From: Dryomyza anilis
Taxonomy: Eukaryota; Arthropoda; Insecta; Diptera; Dryomyzidae
Assembly: GCA_951804985.1 (NCBI GenBank)
Contig: OX638133.1
Coordinates: 29,046,963 to 29,110,962 of the forward strand
Direction of reading: 5' to 3'
DNA length: 64,000 nucleotides
Part shown: positions 12,301-24,200 of the stretch, in pieces
Numbering within the stretch: position 1 is the stretch's first letter
Layout: each line of letters opens with the position of its first letter
Position numbers and translations under genes: made by a program
Notes under the pieces: model-generated
The model's database searches: none
Told to the model about the DNA's origin: nothing
Seen by the model: the letters and a program-made list of their open reading frames with translations, nothing else

Positions 12301-12812
12301 TATAAGGATTCCTTGCCCTCTGACAGAGTTATTCTTGATTTTCAAGTCGTGCTGAGATTGTACAGATTTCGTATCTATATGCATTCGCTATTCGTTTTGA
12401 AATTAATAAGGTCCGATGATGCCGCCGCCGTGCCATAAAACGCATCAAACGATGCACATGATAAAATGGCAAACCTCTTAATATTTTGACAGCTCGATGT
12501 ATTTGGTAACTTTGACAGCTGCTGAAAAATAAATAAATAATTGTTATCCTTTGTATGAAATACAAAAAAAAAACAAGTATACAGCTGTCGGACGTTAGAA
12601 ACTACAGTACTCAGGTCGTTTTAAAAATAACGGATATTCATAAGAAAAAAACTGATTTTAATTTTCAAGTTTACTCTAATTTTTGTTAATAAATCATTCA
12701 ATATAGTTTTTTAAATATATGATTTTAAATTTAATAGGTAGTCCAACGTTTATTAGTAATCGAACTCTTCAATTTCAAAAATAAAAATATAAATTTATTT
12801 TTAATTTTACAG
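9333..12812 (+). other. Putative first intron of dom, AT-rich
   Basis: This is AT-rich DNA between the presumed 5' UTR exon and the acceptor TTTTACAG at 12805-12812. I see no snoRNA, transposon end or coding exon. Short ORFs are background. Confidence 0.4.
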
Positions 12813-12827
12813 ATGCATCAAACATGA
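12813..12827 (+). other. Four-codon uORF overlapping the dom start codon
   Basis: The first ATG after the splice acceptor (12813) opens ATG CAT CAA ACA TGA, and its stop overlaps the dom ATG at 12824. Termination and reinitiation, or leaky scanning, would be needed. Regulatory use is inferred. Confidence 0.5.
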
Positions 12828-13680
12828 ATGAAGGTGATTCAGCAGGAGGGGGGCATCAAGGGCTCAGCCCGGCCCCTCCTGCTGTGCCAGACCGCAGATC
12901 AACATTAATAACTACAGCAAACAATCAAACAACAACAACACCACCACCAACACCTACACAGACCGAAACAGCTGCTGCAGCAAACGCAGAAATTGTTGGT
13001 GTAACAACAATTGCTGATACATTAACAACAACAACAGCTACAGCAGCAGCAACAGCGGCTGCAGCTAGAAGTTTTCAACAGGTTTTTACGCAACAACAAC
13101 TGCAGCAGCAACAGCTACAACAACAGCTGCAGCTACAGCAGCAGCAACAGAAACAGCTACAACAGCAACAGAAGCAGCAAACTCTTGCATCGTTCTCCGG
13201 TGGATCTGCGGTTGTCACCTCAACAGCAGTAGCAAATAATACAGCACAGCATCATATGCAGCAAGCGTCTGCCCAGAACGTTGCAGGGGTAGCAGCAACA
13301 GTGACAAATATAAAACATCAACAACAACAAACGTCAGCAACAAGTGTTGCCTATACGCGTACTTTTATTTCAACAACAACAACATCTGCAACAACAGCAG
13401 CAGCAACAACTTCTGCAACTAATAACGATTCTGCTGCTGCTTCACTCAACGTTAAACGTTTTAAAATCGATTCATCTGCTGTGGCAGGCACTGACGTCGT
13501 TGCAGCAGCAGCAGTTGGCTCACTGCTGCCCACAATATTGACGTCGCCGTCATCTTCGTTGGTGAACAGCGACAAACACAACGTTGTGGCGTTGAATGCC
13601 GCAAAGCAGCCGGACGTTTACACTTTAAAGAAGCTCATAATCGAGCAGAAATATCTACGTTTAAGAAGCATTAAAGTAAA
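12824..13680 (+). CDS. dom: dom exon with start codon (residues 1-285)
   Basis: It encodes [19 protein letters not shown], nearly identical to the Drosophila N-terminus, then Thr, Ala and Gln tracts and an [13 protein letters not shown] helix. The donor is AAA|GTAAGT at 13681, phase 2. A reading that continues to TAA at 13682 is an intron artefact. Confidence 0.9.
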
Positions 13681-15173
13681 GTAAGTTGAAAGTATATTTG
13701 ATATATTTTACTTTAATCATTCACGGGCTGATTTTTGTAAAATACTCTGAGAAAATTATTTCAACTGTTCTAGTTGTGTCATGTGAAATTTTATGTCAGT
13801 TTTAATCGCTATTTAAAATAAAAATATAGCATTTCGTAAAGATTTATGGGCCATCCACACCAAATCGACCAAAAAAAGTCAAATTTGAGATTTTACCTTT
13901 TCGATTTTAATGAAATTTTGGCAATTGATAAAGGATATCGAGACATGCACTAACCATTTTTTTTCCGACCACTACTTCCAGAGATACAGTGGCTCAAAGA
14001 TGGAAAAAAGGGCCAACAATAACTTTTGTATGGTTGTTCATATTTAAATATCTCTTGAAATAGAAATGCTAGAAATTGATGGCTCATTTTATAGCTAATA
14101 GAACTAGTTTTCAGAAAAATTAAGTTGTAACTTTTAAACGTTAACATGTGGCCCGTGGTCATTATCTTTGGACTTCAAAATTGTGGTCCTTAAAAAGGAC
14201 CCTTTTTAAAAATCTGAAAAAAATCCAAAGTTTTCGTCAATTTATTGTTAATGTTCATGCAAAATTTCAAGATGGCATTTTGATGGCATCATATTTTAAA
14301 AAATATTTTTCTAAATTTTTTCAATATTTTTCATATTGAAAAAAAAATATATAATTTTTTCAAAGTAAAATTTGCAATAATTTTTCAATGTATTTGTAAC
14401 TCTTATTTCGAAAATGTCGATCTTTCTCTGCAAATTCTACATATTTCGCTAAATTTTAATTTTTTATCTCTATTTCAATTTTATGATTTTTTTTTTTAAT
14501 TTATTGATTTTTTATTTTAGTTTTATTATTTAATTATGGTTTTATTGTTGTTTTAAATATTTATTTTTTAGTTTATTTGGCTTTTTTATTAATTTTGATT
14601 TAATAATTATTTTCAAGTTTATTTTTTTTATTATTTTAGTTGTTTTTTTAATATTTATTTTTAAATTTTTAGTCTTATTAATATTGGTTTTTATTTAAAT
14701 TGTGCTATTTTTTGTTAATTTATATATTTTGGATTTTCTTTTTTATTTTTACAATTTTATTTTTTATTGTTTGTTTTATTGAGTTTTTATTGAAAATTTA
14801 TTGGATTTTTTATTTGATTTTTATTGATTTTTTAATTTTTTTTTAATTTTTTTTTTTTTTTTGTACTTCAACGAAAAATCAATCAAAATAATTGAGTTTA
14901 ATTTCAAAATATCTCTATATTTATTTTATTTTTGTATTTATTACTGACAGATACTCTGAACATGTTGCTGAATTATATTGTCTGCAAAGCGGTGGCAACA
15001 TGATGGATTGTCCAACGTGGAAGAAAAAGCCGCCTAGCCCGCAGTATATCAACTTTTGCAATGCTTATCGGTTGGATCAACTGGTAAATGAGGAAAAAGC
15101 GTCTGCAGCAGCAACAGCAGCAGCAGCAACAAATACTGCAACAGTAGCAGCCACAGCAACACAACAACTACAA

Positions 15174-15217
<44 letters not shown>

Positions 15218-18200
15218 TCATCAACAATTGCAACAGCAGCAGCAACAACAGCAGACTGCAGCAAGCATAAAAACAATAATTGGCGTCAACAGTTTAACGC
15301 AGCAACAGACGCCAGCAACAACAGAATTAGTCAATAAAACGGTGCGTTATATTTTAAAACTTGTGTTCTAGAAATTCTTTCTAAATTTTACTAATGAGGA
15401 TAACACGTCACTGATCGATTGTTGCAATCTATCTTTGAGCGCAACGATCTGCTTAAGGATGTTCGCATTTGCGAGGCATTTGTCTGAAGTTTTAGTTTAA
15501 ATAAATTTAATATTTTGAATATTTTCTTTATTTTAAATTATATATATTAATTAAACTCTCCTTTTTCACAACAGAATACGCAATCTCACTTAACGTCCGC
15601 TGCTGGTCTCTCAGCAACACAGTCCAGAAAGCGCAGCATATCCGCCACTTTAACAAATTCAACAAGAACAAATATTAAAGCAGTAGCAACAACACCGCCG
15701 CCACTACTTTCAACCGCTGCATCTACTTCAACAGCGGCTGCTGCAGCTGCTGCCGCCGCAGCTGCTGGTACGACGGCAACGGTGACGAGAAGCAATACGC
15801 CTGCGCACGATAACGTTGCCGCCGCAACCAGCAGCAGCAACAACAACAGCAACACTCTGCTGCCACAAGGTGCTGAAATTAAAATTCCTGCCGTTGGCGC
15901 CACACCGGTGGCCGTCTCAACACAACTGCCCGCCGCCGTTGTACAGCTGACACAGCAAGGTGAGCCCCCCAAAACGCATCAATTGTTTTTATTACAACAA
16001 CTGCTTGTATATTTCCTTTATCACATTTAATTTAATTTTTCGTTACTCTTACTACTTTTGTTGTACGTTTTCATTTACTCTCAACACTAACAAAATTTCA
16101 TTGTAAAATTCATAAAAGAAAGGCGTCAGAAAATAACACACTAACAGCCAAATCATGTATCTCCCGGCGAACGTTCGTCGTTCGAATCGTGTTCAGTCCC
16201 CTACGTCTAAAATCTGAATCATGTATCTCTTACGTTGCGTTTCGTGCGAGTTGTACGTTGAACGCTTGTTCTGTGCGTCGAACGTTTGAACTGTATTGTC
16301 AAGCAATTATATTAAAAAATATTTCAGAATGTTTCATTGAACATTTTTCGTTTGTACGCATTTTTGATAGTTGGCAATAATGCAATAAAATAATCAAAAT
16401 ATATGTCAACATATATATTTATTAATAATAATTGGATTTTTAAATAACCCATTTACGAAGCTAAATACTTACTGTGTATTTAAATAAAAAAATGCGAATG
16501 ATGAAAACAAGGAAGAGAACCACTTAACATGAGTCTTCCTCTGGCTTCCAAGATAAGTGCAATTGTGTTCAATATAATTTTAAAAATCGAAAAACATTGG
16601 GCTAAACCCTATCGTCAGCATCGGCAGGTTCGTTCGTGTGAACGATCTGTACATAATCAAAATTTCGCAGACAATTTTTGTCACTCGGTTTTAAAGCTAT
16701 GATTAATAGAATAGAGATACCTGATTTGGCCGTAAAACTCGAAAGTATTCCATAATAAAGCATATCATATATCTTACCAACATCAGCACCTCTGATTTAT
16801 GGACTAATATTAAAATTATTATGACCAATGCGAGTAGGCGAACTGTTCCAATCATTGACCTACTTGAACAGGTGGCGTATAATCAAACTTTTTTTTGTGT
16901 AAATTCAAATATCTTGAAAACATATAAAGTACTTTAAATAAGCTTTATTTAATATTCATATTTGCTCACAATCTCAAAAATCATCTCTGGTTAGATGCGT
17001 TTTTTTTTCAGTTTTTGAGTCAAGCAGTATATATTGAATTTAAAAACGAATATGCTTTATTTTACAGACACGTCTATCTTTTATTTTTCAATGACTCGTA
17101 ATCTACTTTACAAAAATTTAAAAATAATAAAATTAAATTCAATTTTTGATAATACTTTTTTTATAATATTTTTATTATTAATATTATTATTTGTATTATA
17201 CGATAAAACGATTTTCTTTTCTGCGTAAAATGAATTATGAACCACTGAAATTGATTTGAAATTTGTTTGGGATATAAGCGATATATAGATAGAGTTATAA
17301 ATTTTATACAGTTTAGAAGCTTCATAAATTTCATGACCAACATTTTAAATATTACAGCTAAAATGTTATGATTAATGCGCAGCAACAATTACACAGTGCG
17401 GCAAAATCACATCTTTTTTAATTGAACTCCAATTTTTTTTTATATTGTGCTTCTATGTGGTCTACCGAAAAAAGTGTAGTATAAACTTATACCCCTACAC
17501 GTCTGGGTTAGGCGCTATGTGGTCCTAAAGGGTTCAAAGGATAACCAATATAGTTCGTCATTTTGTAGCGAAATAGTTCATATTACGCTTTTGATGTCTA
17601 AGGAGCGATTATAGGGAACTTTCTAAGGATGATTTCCACTGACCATTTTAAGTTTGAATCTGACCGATTTACCACTATTTTTAATGGTTTTCTATGAACA
17701 ATTTCTTTAAGGAGTTATAACCAGTAGAAGAAGTCAGAAAACTATCATAATGTCTTTGGAGAAAATATTCGTCATTAAAATTGAGCTAGAGTCTTTAAAC
17801 AACTAAATTCTTCAACACGTACTATTTCTGAAATATAAGCCTACTAATAACGAATAATAGTTCTTTCTTCAATTTTGAATAAAGTCGTAGAAATATATTA
17901 TTACAATTATTTAAGTGCAGTAAAAATTGCATTAATTCTTAGTTAAAATTGTGATGCTGATATCGAAAATGAAATCGGTTTTTTTATTATTGGCTCTAGC
18001 TTTTGAGATATAGCCCATTTTTATGTTCACATGGTTATGCTAATGTAACTTATTTAATAGCTTAACCAATGACAAAAATGAAAATATCTTTTCTGCATTA
18101 GATACACAGAACCTTGTTCTATAATACACAAATTTTACTATATATACGTATATTGTATCAAGAGGAAATTTTCAGAACAAATATTTAAAAATAGCTTGTC

Positions 18201-21200
18201 GACGACACGAACATCAACAATAGACATTAAGGGTATTCATTACATTTTATATCGCCTTTTTGTAAACATTTTACACTATAAAGCATTTAATATTTACGAC
18301 GAAATGTAATTATTTCAATATAGTCAGTCGTGTGATTCGAGCTTATAAGTGTTTACTAAATATCTGCATGAATGAAACGCGTTTCAAGACATTTACTTGT
18401 TTATCGAATATTTTTTTTTGTCTTGTACTAAAAGAAATATATGCATACTCTTTGATCATGTATTGCACAAATTAATTCAAAACAAAAGAGAAGCAAAACA
18501 TTACTGCAGTGTACTCACAAAACTTTTGTATAGTTTGCAGTACAGCGAGTGCAGTACAAAGCGTACTTTTAAAATTGTGAATATTTTTGTTTTTACTACA
18601 TGTTTTGTTTTGAAGCAAACGAGTACTTTGCAGTGTTGGTTTTGTCTCTTAAGATGAGTCTATTACATTATCTTTCATTTACATGAATCAATCAATTTGT
18701 GTGCACTGAAGTAGTGTACACTGAATTAGTGTGCACTGAATTAGTGGGCACTGAAGTGGTGTACACTGAACTGGTGTACACTGAAGTAGTGTACACTGAA
18801 GTAGTGTACACTAAAGTAGTCTACACTGAAGTTGTGTACACTATAAAGTAGTCTACACTGAAGTTGTGTACACTAAATTAGTATGCACAGAAGTAGTGTG
18901 CACTGAAGTTGTGTACACTGAATTAGTATGCACTGAAGTAGTGTACACTGTAGTAGTGTGTACTAAAATAGTGTGCACTGAAGTAGTGTACACTGAATTA
19001 GTATGCACTGAAGTAGTGTACACTCAAGTAGTGTACACTGAAGTAGTGTACACTGAAGTAGTGTACACTGAAGCAGTGTACACTGAAGTAGTGTACACTG
19101 AAGTAGTGTACACTGAAGTAGTGTACACTGAAGTAGTGTACACTGAAGTAGTGTACACTGAAGTAGTGTACACTGAAGTAGTGTACACTGAAGTAGTGTA
19201 CACTGAAGTAGTGTACACTGAAGTAGTGTACACTGAAGTAGTGTACACTGAAGTAGTGTGCACTGAATTAGTATGCACAGAAGTAATGTGCACTGAAGTA
19301 GTGTGCATTTAAGTAGTCTGCACTTAAGTAGTGTACACTGCATTAGTATGCACTGAAGTAGTGTGAATTAAAGTAGTGTACACTGATGTAGTATGTGTGC
19401 ACTGAAGTAGTGTGTACTAAAATCGTGTGCACTTATATAGTGTACTGTAAGTGGTGACACAAATGCATTCATGCAGATGTTTATTGTTTATATTTATTTA
19501 TTTTCCATCAAAGTAAAAATATGAACTTGATTCCTTTTTGCACCAAAGTCTTCAGTTTCTCTGCTGTATTTTTTCCCTCAGAATAAAGTTGTCATTGAAA
19601 AATAATTTTATATTAGAGGTATATAATACGGGGAGGAACTTTTCGAAGTTTAGTAAAGCTAGTAATGAGCAACAACAAAAAAAGGCAAGACTCTTGTTAT
19701 TGATGTTTTTTCTGAAATATGAACAAGACCAACACTGCAAGAAATGAGCAAGAACAAGTATAGAAAAAGGTCTTGCTATTTTTGTCTTTTAAAGCAGCTT
19801 GAATATTGTTTTTTTTTTTTTCTTTTATAAACATTCAAATTTCAAAGTCTGTTTGCTAAATTCAAATTGTAGTATTAAATATTGTAATAAGAAAAATATT
19901 TGATTCTATGGTACAAAGCAGACTATTCGTTAATATTCATAATATTCATTACCGTTTGTTTAAAGATTTTTAACTCGTTCAAATTCCAAACAATTTTAGT
20001 AATTTATATTTTGTTTTACGCAGAATCTATTAACGTTTTACACTATATTATCAATAAAATTTAATACAGAAAATAAAATCATTAATTATATAGAAAACTT
20101 AAACAAAAATTTGTATTTTTTATTTTTCAAATATGTATTAAAAAAAAGAAATAAATTTTAAATTAGATTATTTTGTAACAATTATATACAGAAAATATAA
20201 ACATAAAATACAATCTTTTTTGACCATCATAATACAACATACACCAAAACAATTAAAATGTTCGTTTAAATTAAAATGCTACAAAATTTGATTCCTTTTT
20301 TTTTTTGTTGGTTTTCTTTGTTAATCAATTTTTGTTTGTATGTTTGTTCATTACACCATCACCAAATGTTTCATCACAATTATATCATTATTATTATTTA
20401 GGTCACATTCCCGGCAGACCTCTAGGAGGTCGCCACGGGATGGTGTTTGGTCAAATACCCGCTCCACCTGCAGTAGGAAACTCTTCTGTACCTTTGGTGC
20501 CAGGTGCTTATCTTTTGCAAGCAATAACAAATTCGCTTTTAAACATTTTATTAACTTTTAAGCTATTTTTTGTAAATTTGAATTCAATTTTATATTTTTT
20601 TTTATGTATTAGAAAAACAAAAAAAAATATTGGCAACAAAAGTCGACGTTGTAATAGTTTGATTATTTTTATTTTAATTAATTAGTAGTATATTTAATTA
20701 TTATTTAGTTATTTGCTTTGAATGACAGTGTTTATTTTTTTTTGTACCTAATTCGCAGCATCTTAAAAAGCACTTTCTTGTCTTTGAAATTGACCTGAAA
20801 ATCGTACATGGATGCCAGATTATATTATGCGGATGCAAAGTGTTTTTCTTGCTATACCGAAAAGCACGATAACTCTGCAAACAATAAAATTTTAATTTTT
20901 ATTAAGAATTTTTAATTAAATGTCTATTTTTTTATTATAAATTAATTAAAATAGCGAGTGTACTCTGTCTTCAATTGAATACTACAAGTGAAAACAATTT
21001 GTAAACTTGCTATAGTGATAATGCACTTTAAACTAACAAAAGCTTAAGTTAAACATAAACTTGGCCTTTGTATAAAATTGTAACAAAGTTTTAAACAATG
21101 TTTTCAAAACTCTCGGCATCTTAAAAAGCACTTTCCTGACCTCACACTTGGCTCGAAAATCGTAAATGGATGCTATAAGAAATACTTGTACGAATGCAAA

Positions 21201-24200
21201 GTGTTTGTTTTATGATAAACTAACACGATTATTTTGAACACAAAACCTAAAATGTTATATTAAACTTTATACGTCCTTCCGCAATTATTTTGAGTATTAT
21301 TTGATGTATTCTGTGATTGTTTTATACAAATGGACGTTAGATTGAAATCGCAATATTGCCAATAGAGTGTCTACAATTCAGAGACTTACTCTTTCTAGAT
21401 TATTGTGCACATTTGTTAAGGCAAAACCTTTAAACATCGAAATATAATATGCAAGGGCACTCTGTGTCACAATGATTACCACATGTGAAAACAATTTGTA
21501 ACCTTGCTATAGAAATTTTAAAACTTTTCCGCACTAGCGTTGCTTGCATTTATGGCTTTGCTATAGGAGAAAAGTTGAACAGTCCGAAATATTTTATAAA
21601 GTACTGCGTTGAATTTTAAATATTAACCATATTAAAGAGAAATAATTGAACTTGAATTTGCGCATCTTAAAAAGCACTTTCCTGACCTCACACTTGGCTC
21701 GAAAATCGTAAATGGATGCTATAAGAATTATTTGTACGAATGCAAAGTGTTTGTTTTATGATAAACTCACACGATTACTTTGAACACAAAACCTTATATA
21801 TTATATTCAACTTTTTACGTTCTTCCGCAATCATTTCGAGTATTATTTGATGTATTCTGTGATTGTTTTATACAAATGGACGTTATATTGAAACCGCAAT
21901 ATTGCCAATAGAGTGTCTACAATTCAGAGACTGACTCTTTCTAGATTATTGTGCACATTTTTTAAAGAAAAATTGAAATATATTATGCAAGGGCACTCTG
22001 TGTCACAATGATTGCCACATGTGAAAACAATTTGTAACCTTGCTATAAAAATTTTAAAACTTTTCCGCACATGCACTGTTTAATTCGATATCTTTGCTAT
22101 GGAAGAAAAGTTGTACAATAACAAATATTTTTTTAATACTAATTGTGGCATCTTAAAAAGCACTTTCTTGTCCACCCCTTTGGCCTGAAAATCGTACATG
22201 GATGCTAGAAAAATTATAGTCAGCTGCAAAGTACTTTCTGCGCATAGAAAAATCACGATTACGCTGAGTACAAAATGCTTTAAATAAATTTTATTATTTG
22301 TAATAATAAGAATAATCAAAAGTCAAAGCAAATATGTATTTTTTTAATAGTTTAGGTAAGAAAGTTTTTATATTAATTATTATTTTATTTAATTTAAAGT
22401 TTTTACTTAATTTTTTTTTAGACATTAGGGTATTATTTTCCAAATGGTTTAATTTCTGTGTTTTATTGCTATATTTTCTTCTAGTAATAATTGTTGCAAA
22501 TTTTTATATTAAAAGCGAACTATTTAAAATTTGTCTATATTTATATATTTTTGATAATATTAGCCTCTTTCCCCTTCCATCCCCGTAAAACGCTTTAATT
22601 GTTCTCTTAGTCATTGGCATGTATTTAATTCATACATTTTAAAACTTTTTATTATTTTTAAACAAATTACCTAAAGAATGCGAACAGCATGCTCTGTAAT
22701 AAATGTTTTACATATTTAAGTTTATGTAGTATAAATATATTTACTAAATTTTCAATTTTTATCCATTTCCCCATTAAAGGTGGCACGCCGCTTATACCCT
22801 GCGACAGCGCTACAAGCAGCAATAGCAGTTTGCGTCGTAATGGCAACAGCAGCGGCATCGAAACCGCCTCCGGCTTATCGCACACATCAGCGGCAACGAC
22901 GACGACGTCGACGGGTGCGCCGCCTAGCATTAGTATTGGCGCTGTGTCTACGCCACCGCCGCCACCACCACTTTTCTCACCAAACACCGCAGCAGCCGCT
23001 AGCAATACCGGCAGCAGTAACAGCAGTGTTAATGGCGGCAGCACAAGTTTTACAACAGCAGGTGCTGCTGCCTTCAACACCAACACTGCCGCCTCCAATA
23101 ATGTTCAGGAGTTTTCGCACAAGGCGAAGCAAGAAGTCTACGTGATGCAGCGTATTACCGAACTACAACGAGAGGGATTATGGACTGAAAAACGTTTGCC
23201 AAAGCTGCAGGAACCCAATCGGCCGAAGGCGCACTGGGACTATCTGCTCGAGGAGATGGTCTGGCTGGCGGCTGATTTTGCACAGGAACGCAAATGGAAA
23301 AAGAATGCCGCCAAGAAATGCGCTAAAATGGTGCAAAAGTATTTCCAGGACAAGGCGAATGCAGCGCAAAAGGCTGAAAAGGCACAGGAGCTGCATCTGA
23401 AGCGTATTGCTTCCTTTATTGCGAAGGAGGTGAAAATGTTTTGGACAAATGTTGAGAAATTGGTGGAGTACAAGCATCATACCAAATTGGAGGAGAAACG
23501 CAAGAAGGCGCTCGATCAGCACTTGAGTTTTATTGTCGATCAGACGGAGAAATTCTCGCAGCAGCTGGCGGAGGGAATGAACAAAAGTATTATGGATGCG
23601 ACGGCGGTGGGCGCGAGTGCGGTGACGAGCATTAATTCGAGTCGCATATCGTCGCCCAAGCGAACTCAGTCCAACAATATGTCTGATGGTAAATAGTGAT
23701 TTGTTTTTGAATTTATAAATTATTCATAATTTATTCTTTTGTTTAATTATTTATTGTTTTTTATTTATTTTTTAATATGTAATGATGTTAAATTGTCACT
23801 GACTGTTTGATTTCAACTATTTTTGTGGAAATCAAACTTTAGAAGATGTTCGCATTCGCGAGGCATTTGTCTGAACTGCATATATAATATAGAATTATTT
23901 GCTTTATTTTAAATGAACAAAATAAACTAATAAATTTTGTTTTAATTTCATTTAAAACAGATGAATTTCGTCCTGTATCTTCGTCGGAGGACGATGAGGA
24001 AACCATTGCCAAGGCTGAAGAAGAAGCTGCCGATGTCAATGCCGAGGTTGCCGCACTTGAAAAGGAATCTCAAATGGATTTGGATGATTTTCTCAATGAC
24101 CTACCAAAGGGCTACCTGGAGAATCGTGATAAAATTGTATTGGATGAAAAAATGGATGTAGGTGGCGACAACGATGATGGTAGCGGTGATACGGACGATG

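Noticed and set aside
12329..12565. Minus-strand ORF with RRRHHR cluster upstream of the dom start
   Set aside because: Short, no domain, inside the presumed first intron.
16160..16280. Possible tRNA (GTTCGAATC near 16170)
   Set aside because: A B-box-like string is present, but no A box at the right distance and no cloverleaf could be drawn.
18866..19343. Repeat-protein ORFs on both strands (VVYTE and LLQCT repeats)
   Set aside because: They follow from a 15-bp minisatellite whose period is a multiple of three; no start context, splice signal or family supports a protein.
18699..19455. CRISPR-like array
   Set aside because: Repeats are contiguous with no unique spacers, and the DNA is a eukaryotic intron.
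22334..22588. Hydrophobic 84-codon ORF
   Set aside because: Its Phe/Leu/Ile content reflects T-rich intron DNA, not a membrane protein; no start context or homology.
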